This document shows positions 11,883-24,899 of a stretch of 64,000 bases of DNA, piece after piece (the first letter of the stretch is position 1; every line of letters begins with the position of its first letter). The notes under the pieces were generated by a model. That model had not been told where the DNA came from. It saw nothing but the letters and a program-made list of their open reading frames with translations, and searched no databases. The position numbers and the translations under genes were made by a program. This stretch comes from Warburgia ugandensis (Eukaryota > Streptophyta > Magnoliopsida > Canellales > Canellaceae), in contig CP141127.1 in assembly GCA_035236585.1 (NCBI GenBank), positions 65,949,495 through 66,013,494 on the forward strand, written 5' to 3'.

Positions 11883-14800
11883 TGTCACATAGAATAAATT
11901 TTCCCTTCTATCTCAGGTTTAGTATGAACTCATGGGCTATTAATCTTAATGGACCCTTAGAGTGGCAATCCAAAGGAATTGCCAAAAGAAAATCCCGAGG
12001 GTCATCCAAATACAAATCCAAGTGATAAATAAAATCAAGACGATATAATACAGAGCATGCTCAATCAAAACCAAAACCTAGTTGAAACATCAGTAGTGAT
12101 AAGGGATGATAATAAAGACAATGTACATAATCCGTAGGGTCCCATCCATGATCACCACATCCACTCACATCTATAAATATATATATGCAGTACATATAAG
12201 AGTTGGGTCCAATACCTTCCTCATAACAAGTATATCAATACATCTCAAAAAGAAGTCTAATGACAAGTAAAATGAAGCATACATCAGTCAGTCTCTAAAG
12301 TAATAGTAGTAGATGGTCCTAGTGGTCCCCTCACTCAATGCTACTCCACCTACTTACCCTTAGCGCTATCGCGCTCCAAATCTAAGACATCAAAGCAATG
12401 CTTCAGCAAGCTATTGCTTGTGTAGGTGATCACATTTAATAAGAATGCAATGAAATAGTATGGTGTAAACATATCAATATCATGGGAAATCTCATGGAGT
12501 AAAACATTTATATAATACGTCAAATCATCAGTCATCCATAGTAAATAGCATATGAAGGATCATGAATCTGAACAAATCAATGGTGATCAAAGCATAGTTT
12601 ATACCGAAGCACAAAGATATCATATCCAATCACCATGGCATGCAAGGCATGAATAATGCATGGTCATTCATATATCAGAACTAAATAAAGATCAGTTTCA
12701 TCATAAAAAAATATGAATGCATGTCATGATAAACAGGGCACTATAGATAATCATACCCTAAGAGTGTCCCACTGCACTCATATCACTGGCAATGAATACT
12801 CATTCCAATTCTCGAGTTCCTCACCTATAGCTCACACACTAGGTAGCTAGCTCAGCCCATAGGTCTGCCCATATAGGCTTCACCCAATATATCAATACCA
12901 CATCAGATCCCAGGCTTCTTTACCTATAGCTAGCACACCAGGTAACTCGCTCAACTCATAGGCACGTCCACATAGGCTTCACCCAATATATCCATACCAC
13001 ATGAGCATACAAAATAAGAGTATAGGCTACTATGCTATAATAGCAACCACTCCAGGGTCTCAACCATTGCCACTCACCATCAACACCAAAACAGGAGACT
13101 TCCTCCATCTCACATGGGGGGACGGACCCGTAGCAAGGACTACCCATGATACCACCTCTTACGTATATTGCCCCCTTTTGGGGCAAGTGTCTAATCATCA
13201 TCATCATAAAGTCAGAGGGTAAGTGCCAAACCCTATAACCCTCCTAGCATAGTACCCACCAGGCATAAACACCCATTATAAAATACCAACAAATACCAAA
13301 TAAATCATTAGAGTTTCCATGCATAGTCAATCATGATAAGATCAAATCAAGACATAACATTAATCATGTATGATAAAAGCAATCTTATGAAAACATGATA
13401 GGGCATAAAATCCATGCTTCAAAGTTTCCAAGTAATTATGTCATGATTCATGAAATTAGAAAATTATTAAATGCAATCACCTACCTCAAATACTCAATAC
13501 TCCTAATCAAGCATATAAACTATCTAAACTCGTGCGCTCTGAAGTACTTGTCAAACCACAGTATCACACTAAGTCATCTACTACTCTCATGAGGTCTTCA
13601 TTATTCATCTAGATCTTTATCCATTCACTTGGTATTCTTAAATCACCAAAAGTACATTAATCCAAGTGATGATCTCTCTAATATGGTAGCTAATCCTAGA
13701 TTAATGGTCCAGATCACTCTAATTAATGCTTAATCAAGCTAATCTTGGCCTAGATGTTGGTTTTTCTAACATCTAGCTAATTATTTGTTAGCTTTGATCA
13801 TCAATCTAAGTTATGATTTGTCAATTAGTGCGCCTTGATCAATAGAGAGCCAATTCCTTTTGCCTCATTAAGTTTAGAGACAATCCCACCATTGGATCAT
13901 TCTTTATTACTTAGATCTAATATTTGATTATCCATTCTAATCATTTCCATCATAATTAACCCAATTTCTATGTTTATTTAATAATCTAAGTGTATGTTCA
14001 TGATTACAAGTCAATCTGACAATGAAATCACTCTCTGATCAACCAGTCCTAAGGCACATGATTAGATCGATGGTCAAGATCATTCTTCTTGACAGTTTCT
14101 TAAGATCAAGCCTGGTCATCAATTAATCAGGCTGACCTAGGTTATTGGATAGGATTTTGTAATTTGATCAATTTAAAAGTGGTCAAATCAAAGTCTTAAT
14201 GCTAAATCTAGGTCCACGTCATCAAGAAGAACTCAAAAGATGTCTCAAATCATGATTTGTACCTTTGTAGCTCCCACAATTGAGACTTTTGAGAATAAAC
14301 AGTTCAGAATTAATCCTAGATTAATTAAATTGAAAAACAACGTCATAGGGATGCACGTGCATGTAACACCCACCCCTAACACGTCCACACAAGCGTTCCA
14401 TTGCTGCTAGGAATAATGCATGCACTGCTCACACGAGCACATTTGCTCCTACTGTGCACATCATGTAGTGTGTCTTTGACAAGCATCCCAAGTGTCTAGA
14501 ACAACGTTGCCATTGTCAGAGAAGATGACCGACGCTCGGTCGTTGCCAACAACACATATAGTCTCCAAATTTGATGATTCTTATGTCATTTTGATTGAAT
14601 TTTTGTATATTTTTGTTTTATGACACTTTCATCAACTGATTTTGCCTAAATCTAGGGTTTTTAACTGATTTTGTGAAGTTTAAGAATTTTCCCCCTTCCT
14701 ATTATTTTTCCACTTTTTTGGCTTCATCAATTGTTGGATCTTCATGAGATTAAAGGGTTTGTTCTTGGGTTCATAATACACAAGATGAATAGTTTAGATC

Positions 14801-15583
14801 ACTAATCTAACACTATTTCAAGGGTAGTTTAACATAAAAATAGTAAAGTCCATATGTTCATTGAAAAACAGCATATGTTGCCTTTTTCAGTGGAATTAAA
14901 ACTAAAATCAACAAGATTACTAGCAATGGAAAGGAGATTGAGGGGAACAGGGGCCTACCAAGTCGGGGTTAGCTAGAGAGGCTAGCTTCCATCAATATAT
15001 GGGGGAGGAATAGCCACTACGTCGTCTCTGTCAATGTCAGGGCATCGTCTCTGGCACCATCACAGGTGGCTCGGGCAACAGGGTGACTTTAATACTAGGG
15101 GGCGTTACAAGAGAGAGAAATAAATGGGGGGGAGGCGCATTTAAAGCTCTCCCTTAAATATCTGATATTTTATTATTTTATTTTGATTTCTGTTTTTATT
15201 TAAAACAATTAGGATTATTAGCAATTAATGCTGGTAATCAGTGCCATAAACACCCCACCCCCCCCCCCCCCCCATGATGTTTGATAGGCATGATTTTCAA
15301 TGACCAATCTTGTAGGCCCCACTTGTGAAATTATAATTTTACCCTTTTCATTTAATTTATTAAATATAGAAATTAAAATAATTAGTCAATTTTCATTCGG
15401 TCTCTGATTTTAGCATTCTTAGTGTCATTGAATTCCATTTCCCATTTACATTCCAAATATTGCGGTTTTAGCCCGCAATTTCATTTCTAAAATTTTCAAA
15501 TCCTTAAAATTTTAATTTTCACAAAATTTCAAATCTTCATGTAATTAGGCGTTTTTAGAATTTCACAAATAGAGTATATCACA
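11883..15583 (-). repeat. Long LTR (TGTAATAACC superfamily), minus orientation
   Basis: Homologous along its length to the solo LTRs at 26,489-35,054, 29,176-34,103 and 40,721-43,762. Shared landmarks are 'agcaagcta..gcttg' at 12,405, 'catggcatgcaaggcatga' at 12,635, the 'cctagcatagtacccacc' block at 13,243 and 'acaagatgaa' at 14,780. It begins on the minus strand with 'tgtgatatac' and ends 'tatgtgaca'. The flanks (ttccaa on the left, atatg on the right) do not match, so it is not a clean solo LTR. Beyond its inner end lies chromovirus-like sequence, suggesting it is the 5' LTR of that truncated element. A run of C residues sits at about 15,257-15,273. Confidence 0.75.
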
Positions 15584-16384
15584 ATATGATAATGGAAGGA
15601 TGTAAAAGATGAAAATTTGAAAAACATTTGTGTTGCCTCCCATGAAGCATTAAATTTTATATCTTTAGCCAGACATGGGCTAACCTAACTTTCTAAACCT
15701 CGAGCTAACTAGGTCAAGTTATTTGTCCTAATCTTAACCCTACGATGAAATAAAGAGATTTCTTACACCACATCATAATCTTGCAATAATCTATATATTG
15801 CCTCCCCCAAAAAAATTTTGGTGGTGGTAACGTTAAGACAATGAAGATCACCATGATTTTTAATTGTGGGAACTCATATTGATGATCCCCCATCTTCAAA
15901 ATTTCATACTAGTTAATATAATTCCTCCACCTCAAAAATTGAGGTGATGGTAACACAATGATTTTGTGTACTACCGTAAATTTTGTTGGACCATTTGCAG
16001 ATGAATGGTCCTCTTTTTTACCAAATTAAGGGATAACATAGACCATTATATTCAATTTAACTCTTTCCTCCATTTTCTTGACATTGTCCTAAACTAGATA
16101 ATAAGTTGACTCCCTCCTTCCCAAAAAAGTGGTTCTTGTATTACTAGAGGTGGGGACATGGTTTGGCTTAAACTCTAGTTATCTTATGACGTATACGCTA
16201 GATTTGGTTGACGTAGGGTTAGTACATCAACTAATTCTTTTTCTTCTTGTTTTGCGAGAACAAGAAAGGTTTTAAATGGGCCTACCTAACTATCTTGTGA
16301 ATGTTCAAATAATGTTTGTAGGTCTTATTCTACATTGCAAGGCTCAATTCAAATTTTAGGCTTCGTAGTGGTTTCTACTTCAGC

Positions 16385-16855
16385 TTACCATTGAGAGGTG
16401 TTCGTTAATGACACAGTATCCAACAACTTGTTTACCTCCTCAATGGATGTGTCTTCATCAAATTCATAAAAATTAGTACAACACGATTCAAGAGGATATG
16501 GGTTGGATGTTTCTATGGCTTCATTTTCTTCATCAATGGAGGTCTCCTCGTCATAATTGTAATAAGGAGTAGGACATGGCTCAAGCATATATGAGTTGGA
16601 GGTTTCTAAGGATGGTTGTGGAGTTTGTGGCTCATAAGAAATTTCCATCCTTTTATCAGTAATAAATGTCTCTTCATTATCCCAAATTTGTTTCATTTCC
16701 TCAATCCTTTTCATAATTTCAACAATGTTTCTATCAATATTTTCTCTTATTGGTCTCATTTTCTCTTCCCATTCCTCCCATTCTCGTCTCATTTCCTCAA
16801 TCCCCTTTTCAAAGGAAGCCATAGTTTGATCCATTTTCTCATAAAATTGTTGCAT
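16385..16855 (-). pseudogene. Gag-like protein of the non-autonomous element, C-terminal part
   Basis: An open frame of 156 codons on the minus strand. The first 70 residues are strongly charged with regular E, K, R and M/I spacing (for example MRREWEEWEEKMRPIRENID), typical of a coiled coil. Residues about 82-145 are an acidic tail of two tandem units of about 31 residues, each starting ETSN and containing Y.LE.C, then DE.TSI.E. The last unit ends EEVNKLLD...TSQW. A very similar motif (LEACLSNF ... SINEVNNLLDAAP ... TSK) occurs at 23,185-23,286, in the protease-RT linker of the plus-strand Athila element. I infer a pol-deleted derivative; the N-terminal part continues upstream at 17,317-17,090. 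Confidence 0.6.
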
Positions 16856-17089
16856 ATTCTTTTCTAATAGTTGTTCTTCATTCTGTAGAGGAAACGGCTC
16901 ATAGGGTTGGGATTACTATGGCATTAGGGTATGGAAAAAGGGCTGAGTAGGTTAAACCCATGATGGCTACTCCTGATAATCTGAATAATCATGGTATTAT
17001 TGACGAGGGTGGGACCATTGTGGTTCTTCTTGATATCAGTAATCCTAAGACTATGGTTGTTTGTGATGCTTAGCCCATCCATTATACTC

Positions 17090-17317
17090 TTAGTAATTTA
17101 TCTTAGGATAAAAATTACTAGGGTATGTGAATGCATTAGGTGCATCCATTGGCTCCTGATAATATTCATTGTATGTGGAGCTGGATGACGGCCATGAAGA
17201 AGTGGGATAGGGATGCTTAGAATAGGTATAATTATGGTACTGAGGTTGTGGAACATCATGCCTAAAAGCTAATATCCTAAGCAATTGACTTTCCATAATA
17301 TCTAGCCTGTCCATCAA
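17090..17317 (-). pseudogene. Gag-like protein of the non-autonomous element, upstream piece
   Basis: An open minus-strand frame of 75 codons rich in Y, P, S and N (for example YSKHPYPTSSWPSSSSTYNEYYQEP). It is separated from the coiled-coil piece at 16,855 by several stop codons. Composition matches the proline/tyrosine-rich linker common after the gag domain in Athila-type elements. No enzymatic motif. Confidence 0.45.
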
Positions 17318-18573
17318 TATATCTAATATATGAAATCTATCCCCTTCTTAGTAGGCTGTTGTTCTCAACTTCCTATATAACGAAATAAATCATTGTATAC
17401 AAAAAATGATGTTTTTTTTTTTTTTTGAAGAGGAAAAACTAACCTACATGACCCAAACCTAACTTCCTAGAATGATGCATAAATAAAGGGTGCACTCAAA
17501 TATAATCCGTAGGCTAAGAAACAGCAATATTTTTACTTTCTTGAATTTGTGTTGGGATAATACTTTTAAATTAGCCTAAGCTAGCTCTCCTTCTCTCTTT
17601 CAAATTTGACTATTGCTTACCGTTAGGTTCTATGCAAGGTGGTAAATACAATTCTCATATAAGGAGGCATTTAGACCTCAACAAATGTCAACAAAAGCCA
17701 TGGGAAAATCACTTGGATTTTAAGACACCCATTACAACCACAATGCTTATAAGCTACTGGAGTGACAATAGATCATGTCTTAGTAAAAGGGTTATATGAG
17801 CATGTGATGGACCTATAGGTCTCTTCTAATTGATTTTAGATTAATACGAAAGCTAGGGTTGCACACTTGTGGTGATTATCCTATATGGGCCAAGGAGTGA
17901 TGATGAAATCCACCCTTAATCTTGTGGGGTCGGGTTCCCTAACTAATTAATTTTCAGACTCCATGGTAATTCAATCAACATTTATATCACCTTAAAGTAA
18001 TAAATGTGCCCTAAGAATGCAATTAAAATAGTAAACTAATGCATAACCCCAAAAATACAATAAGTATTAAATATGCTTTCTATATGAAATTATATTACCA
18101 AGCAATGCAAAACTATTCTAAATGCAAATCCTAATCCAAAAAATAAAATAAGTGAGAGAAACTTTACAGTGAGGTTTCTAATGAAGATCAAGTGTGGGCC
18201 ACGTTATCCCACACTTGCCCTATTTTATACAACCTTTTTAAAATTGAAATTCAATTTGAATTTGTAAATTACAAAGGGGCCTCACTACATGATTCACTCA
18301 AAAGAAAAGGGAAATTCTATTCTAAGAAAGCATGGAAATTTTCTATTTTAATTGATGAAGATCCATTTGCCAATTTCCTCCACTTTACAATTTCCTACAA
18401 AAGAAAAATAGAAATAAGAACCAAATTTAGGAAATAAGTTGATTATACACTAAGAAAATTAAAAAATGCCCCTAAAATGCTAAAAGTATGCAATTCTTAA
18501 AAAAAATTCAAGATTTTTCTATGATTTAAATTTTTTGGATTTTAATTAAATTTTATAAAAACTCCATTGCGGG

Positions 18574-18591
18574 TCCCCAACAACAGCACCA
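18574..18591 (-). other. Primer binding site of the minus-strand Athila-like element
   Basis: On the minus strand the 18 bases read TGGTGCTGTTGTTGGGGA. They differ from TGGCGCCGTTGCCGGGGA at four positions, all C to T. It lies six bases inside the LTR end at 18,598 (minus strand '...acaatca'). Confidence 0.8.
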
Positions 18592-18597
18592 AAATCC

Positions 18598-20466
18598 TGA
18601 TTGTTTTTTGCAAGTGCAAGAGCTATTGTAGTGTAGCATGTGCAAGTATGGGTCGATCCCACAGGAACTCAATTTAAGAATTTGGAGTTTAAATAAAATT
18701 TAATTTGTCAAAATTTAAAAATAAATTATAGAAAGTAAATAAAAGTGAAATCAAACTTCAAATATGTTTAATCAATGAAAATTACAGAGGTCCAATTCAA
18801 ATATACAAAAAATTAACCATAAAAAAAGAAAAAGTCACTTCCCTAGATTGATTATCATCAATTCCTTTAGATCTAGTCGCATAAACTTCAATCAGCCTTC
18901 ATCAGTCTCTTTCTAGTGCTTCCGATTAATGATCCACTTGATGGATTAGGAACATTCTCAAAAATTGCAAAGATCTGGTCTAGATAAGGGTTTTGGGATT
19001 TGGATAGTTTAGATCACTTTTTGAATTTTAGATTTAAGATTAGAGATATTAATTAAGCCAAGGGATGCCTTAAGAATGTAATCTGAAAATTAATTAAAGA
19101 TCTAACATGAAACAAAGGACAAATAAAGAGATCTTTATTGTTAAGGCTAACCCGTTGATTACGTTAAGCCTTACTTAATTCAATTTAGATTACATTGTTC
19201 TTAGATAATAGATCATAGATAAAATAAAATGGGAATAGCAAAAGGGACACATGTAATTAAAAACAAGACATAGATAGAATTAAATTTGATCTGTAAAGGG
19301 CAAAAATGGAATTTTAGAAAATATGATTAAAAAGAAAATATGAAACAGGGAAAGAGGAAACTTGGGGAGATGGAAGCTAGAGTAGTGAACCGTCATAGAA
19401 GAGGAGGGGGGATCTAGGCCGGGTTGTGCGTGTCAAGCTGAAGTGAAGAAGATGGTGTTGGACAGGGTAACCGATGGTGAATAGACAACTAGGTGCGACA
19501 GAGAGAAAAAAAAAAAAAAAAAAGAAACGGTGAGATAGTAGAACAGATATGAAGAGGGAGTTTTCCAACCAATGAAGGAGAGAAACAAGGGAGATGGGGA
19601 ACAACGATGGGTGGAGGAGAAGAATGGGACTAGGATGGAAAGAAAAGAACGAGAGAAGATGGGGGGAAAGAACGTGATGCAACTGGAGCTAAAAAGAAAG
19701 AACAGTGCCATGAAGGGATACTAATGTGGTGAAGGCAGACAAGGGGTGTTGGTGCTTGAAAAGGAAACAAAAAAGCAATGGTGCGTGGTGGACTAGGGGA
19801 CCGGTGGAGAAGGGATCAGATGGAATGATGATGCTGGTGCAGTAAGTTTGGGCCAGTGTTGCCGGTGAACAGAAATAGAGATGAGGGACCAAGAAAGGGA
19901 GAGCATGCAGTGGAGCTTAAAATGAGAAAAGGAATAAGGAAAAAAAATAGGAAACAACAAAGACAACGAACAACAGGAATGGAAAGCAAAGGAAAATATA
20001 TAATCACTCTATTTCCTATTTTCAATTATTCCCCCTAATTTCCTTCTAATTTTGGTTCCTCCACTTTGGAAACTTCTCCACTAACTCTCCTTTCCTTTGT
20101 TGCAGCTTTCCGTTTCCCAATTGATTTCCCATTCTTCAATTAAAACTAATTCCCTTTTAGGAACCCTTTCCATCTTGCATGTTGATTCTAGATGGGTGAT
20201 CTACACCGTTCACTTTTGATCGGAGCCATCCTAGCTTCTTCTAGTTAATCCTTAAAATAAAAGACTAAATTAGAGTCATTTAAACTATAAAGTATACCTC
20301 TGATTAGCTCTGATGATCATCTGACCGTTAAATTTTACAAATTAATGGTTGGATGGTCAATTTAAGTCAAAAGTCATATTTTATCTAAAAGTTATCAAAT
20401 TGATGAGTTAGATTATCTAATTAAATGCTAAATTAAGGGTATTTGGCCAAAATTGAACACTTAACA
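18598..20466 (-). repeat. 5' LTR of the minus-strand Athila-like element
   Basis: On the minus strand it starts 'tgttaagtgttcaatttt', very like the start 'tgataagtgtttaatttt' of the 5,246 LTR, and ends '...acaatca' next to the primer binding site. Near the inner end it has 'gggatcgaccc' and 'cttgcacttgca' motifs. The central part (19,310-20,000) is purine-rich on the plus strand, so the overlapping minus-strand ORFs rich in F, S and L are composition artefacts. No second LTR was found, so no target duplication can be paired with the 'gtaag' at 20,467. Confidence 0.65.
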
Positions 20467-21076
20467 GTAAGGGTCCCACAAGAAGCCTCATAAGATAAGG
20501 ACTGGATTTCATCACCAGATCCTTGTCCCTCCTAGATAATCAAATAAATCTCTTGTATGTTTGCAATCTCAATGATTGAATCTTATTTTAAAATCAAGTA
20601 GCAAGAGATTTAATGTTTTGAGCTTGTGAGAACCTTTTGAAGAAAGAGATCTATTCTCACTCTTATGGCTTCTCAGCATTGTGGTTATAGTATCTATCCA
20701 AAATTCAAGTGATTTTTCCATGCCCTTCATTGACGATTGTTTAGGTTTAAATGCCTCCTTCCATAAGAATTTTATTAACCACTTTAGAGAAAAACCTAAC
20801 TGGTAAGCAGTAGTCAAGTCTGGATAAAGGGAGGAGTTGTCTAGATCTAGTTGTAAAAGCTGCCACCATACAAATTAACAAAGATTATAAAAATAGCTCA
20901 TTAGTGAACCATTAGGATTGATTGTGTATCATATAGAGTTAGGAGTCACATTTAGATTTAGGTTGCATCATTTATATAGGTTTTTTATCTTGACCTCAGA
21001 ACACTAATTTAGTACCTTTAAATCCTAAGATTGAACATACCCATAGGCAAGAGGAAAGAAATCAAACTCCTAACAC
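20467..21076 (+). other. Leader continuing to gag of the Athila-type element
   Basis: Non-coding stretch between the inserted minus-strand block and the first gag-like codons. No gene is recognised; by position it is the second part of the leader begun at 7,545. Confidence 0.4.
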
Positions 21077-22130
<1,054 letters not shown>

Positions 22131-22445
22131 TCCATCATTCTATTATTAAATTATAAATGCAAATTGGCCAGTTGTCAGCTATTTTGGGTGATAAAGGAAA
22201 GGGATAGTTTTTTTGTCAACCAATTCCTAACCCTAAGGGCCAGTTTGAATTAGGGTCCAATTCATATACCTAAAGATCCCATGAGCAAGCATAGTCTATC
22301 ACTTCCCTTAGGAGTGGCCGTCTAGTTGATAATAAAGTAGAGCAAAATAAGGAAACTATAGAAAAGAATGAACCAACCAAAACACAAGAGAGAGAAATAG
22401 CAAAAATCTCCTACTCCATCTGAGCCTATAGTAGAAGCACCTTAT

Positions 22446-23289
22446 GTGCTTAAAGCCCCATTCCCTCAGCTACTAAATAAGGCTAAGAAAGGAACCAATT
22501 TCCAAAAGGTAATGGATGTATTCAAGCATGTGCAAATCAATACCCTAGTACTCAATGCAATTAAAGACATTCCTATTTATGCCAGTTTCTCAAAGAGCTT
22601 TGGACACAAAAGAAAATCTTTCTGGGTAAAAGAAAGCCTTTCACACCTAGAAGGTGAGGTCTTTGATCTGGCACCAAACCCCTCATAAGTTTAGATATCC
22701 AGGTTGTCATATAATTTCTTGTATTATAGGAAACCATGTTGTTGATAGGGCACTACTTGATTTAGGGGTCAATGTAAATATGTTGCATATTCTATCTATG
22801 ACAAAGTAGACCTCGATGACCTTAATCCAACCAATACCACTTTGCAGTTAGTAGACAGATCAATGAAGATTTCACATGGTATGGTAGAGGATGTTAGACC
22901 GGTTTTACTTTCTTATAGATTTTATCGTCCTAGATACTCAGCCTATGTCAGGCCCCAGCAGTCAAATACCAATCATTCTTGGATGTCCACTTTTGGTAAT
23001 GTCTAATGCCATCATCAATTGTAGAAATGGTGTGATGAAATTATCTTTCAACAATAAGAAAGTCAAGCTCAATCCTTTTAATGCCATTCATCAGCATCTA
23101 GACCTAGATGATTCCTATGTAGTAAATTTAATTAAAGTTCTAATTCAAGATGCTAATAAACCACTATCTATCTTACAACCACTTGAGGCATGTCTATCAA
23201 ATTTTAACTGTGAATTTGATATAGACAAGTCCATTAACGAGGTAAATAATCTTTTAGATGCTGCACCTATGATGGATACCTCCAAATGA
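22446..23289 (+). pseudogene. Athila-type aspartic protease and linker remnant
   Basis: The 22,446 frame contains PFPQLLNKAKKGTNF and VFKHVQIN, the usual pre-protease block. The catalytic region at 22,715-22,790 reads ..GNHVVDRALLDLGVN.N.LHI with a frameshift or stop nearby, matching the DLGA(S) active-site loop of gypsy proteases. From 22,950 comes IPIILGCPLLVMSNAIINCRNG, the conserved C-terminal block. The linker then ends in a repeat-like motif (SINEVNNLLDAAP) shared with the minus-strand protein at 16.4 kb. Several stops; non-functional. Confidence 0.8.
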
Positions 23290-23389
23290 GTACCTCTAGT
23301 GGAACCTCTTCCTCCTTTAAATTATGTCCCAATACCATCAGTAGAAAAACCACCTACCTCGGTCATTAAACCATTACCTTAAAAACTTC

Positions 23390-24340
23390 AAATATTCTCA
23401 CTTAGAACCAGATGAATTCTTTCCCATGATCATAGCTTTAGATCTAAATAAAGAATAGAAAGTTAAACTTCTTGATGTTCTTAGAGAACATAATATAGCT
23501 TTAGGATGGACCATATTGGATATTAAAGGGATTAACCTTCTATGTGAATGCACAGAATTCACCTAGAAGAGAATGCTAAACCATCACAAGAAACACAAAG
23601 ATGACTAAACCTTAATATGAAAAAGGTAGTGAGAGGCAAAGTCCTTAAACACTTAGATATTAGTGTCAACTACCCTATATTTGACAACGCTTAGGTCAAC
23701 CTAGTTCAGGATGTTTCCTAAGAAGTTTGGAGTCATGGTAATCCAAAATAAGGATAATGAGTTAGACTCCACTCGTAAGGACCATTGGGTGGAGAGTTTA
23801 TACATATTACCAAAAATTGAACTCCATCACTAGGAAAGACCATTTTCCTCTTCCTTTCATAGACCAAATACTAGAAAAGTTAACTTGTCATAGTTATTAT
23901 AGCTTTCTTCATGGATACTCTAGCTATAACCAAATCCCCATAGCACTTGAGGACCAAGAGAGGACTACCTTTACCTGCTCTTCTGGGACCTTTACCTACT
24001 GTCATATGCCTTTTGGACTTTGTAATGCTTCATCTACTTTTCAAAGGTGTATGTTAAGTATATTTTGTAATATGGTTGAGAGGTTCTCAAAAATGTTTGT
24101 AGACAATTTTTCAGTGCTAGGTTCATCATTAGATGAATGCCTACACCATTTAAAACCTGTCCTTGCTAGGTGTTAGGAAAAGAATTTAGTATTAAACTAG
24201 GAAAAATGTCATTTCATGTTTCAAAATAGCATTGTTTTAGGCCTCATCATATCACATAATGGTATATAAATAGACAAAGCCAAAGTGGATTTGTTATCTA
24301 ACCTTCCTCCTCCAAGAATGGTGAAGGAAATTCACTCATT
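23390..24340 (+). pseudogene. Athila-type reverse transcriptase remnant
   Basis: Plus-strand frames include IIALDLN.E near 23,435, an ALGWTILDIKGI block near 23,500 and a long open piece 23,817-24,176. That piece has NSITRKDHFPLPFIDQILEKL, then YSSYNQIPIA, CHMPFGLCNASSTFQRC and the catalytic box. The catalytic box reads FVDN where an active enzyme has F/Y-x-D-D, so the second aspartate is lost. The template-facing block between 23,640 and 23,815 is heavily damaged. A connection segment follows to 24,340 (SFLGHVGFYR). Confidence 0.88.
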
Positions 24341-24860
24341 CTTAGGCCATGTTGGTTTTTATAGATGATTCATCAAGGACTTTAGTAAAATTGCTAAGCC
24401 TTTATATAATTTACTTACAAATGAGGCAAGTATATAATTTACTTACAAAGGAGGCAAGTTTTGACTTTGATGATGATTGTATGCAAGCATTAGAGCACCT
24501 AAAGGTTGACCTCACATCTATGCCTACAATTCAACAGCCATATTGGAGTGCACCATTCGAAATAATGTGTAATACTTCAAACTACACAATTGGGGCTATG
24601 TTGGGGCAGAATATTGATAATCATCCTATCATATACTATGCTAACAAGATACTTAATGATGCCCAACTAAATTATTCTACTCTAGAAAAAGAGTTGTTGG
24701 TAGCTGTCTTTCCCTACAGAATGTTAAACCTACGCTGATTCAGTCGATCTTATTGCTATAGGAGTTTGATTTATAATTTTGGGACAAGAAAGGTTCTAAA
24801 AATTTTGTAGTGGACCACTTATCTAGATTAATTGTGGAGTCTACCAGCAAAAATGTGCTT
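24341..24860 (+). pseudogene. RNase H remnant with internal duplication and deletion
   Basis: The frame 24,349-24,738 carries FIKDFSKIAKPLYNLLT just before the start (other frame), then an almost exact 26-bp tandem duplication (24,404-24,455). It continues with CMQALEHLK, PFEIMCNTSNYTIGAMLGQ and LNDAQLNYSTLEKELLVAVF, the start of the RNase H fold. The usual following segment with the T-D-H motif is absent: sequence jumps to LIRW.LLLQEFD-like and ENVVADHLSRL-like residues at 24,735-24,830. So RNase H lost its catalytic C-terminal half. Confidence 0.8.
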
Positions 24861-24899
24861 GTAACTTAAACTTTTTCAAATAAATAGTTGTTGCACATT

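Larger units (their letters stand above)
15584..18597 (-). mobile_element. Internal region of a non-autonomous Athila-like element
   Basis: Minus orientation. It starts at the primer binding site (18,574-18,591), then a leader homologous to that of the plus-strand Athila element (18,225-18,000), then a gag-like coiled-coil protein region (17,317-16,385). A 3' non-coding tail at 16.0-15.6 kb has 'gggaggcaatatatag' and 'gggaggcaacac' motifs. No protease, RT or integrase is seen, so the element would depend on an autonomous relative. Its 3' LTR is missing; the sequence stops where the long LTR at 15,583 begins. Confidence 0.65.

Noticed and set aside
19377-20038. Several 60-100 codon ORFs on both strands
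   Set aside because: They lie in the purine-rich centre of an LTR; translations are F/S/L or K/R/E-rich with no family motif.
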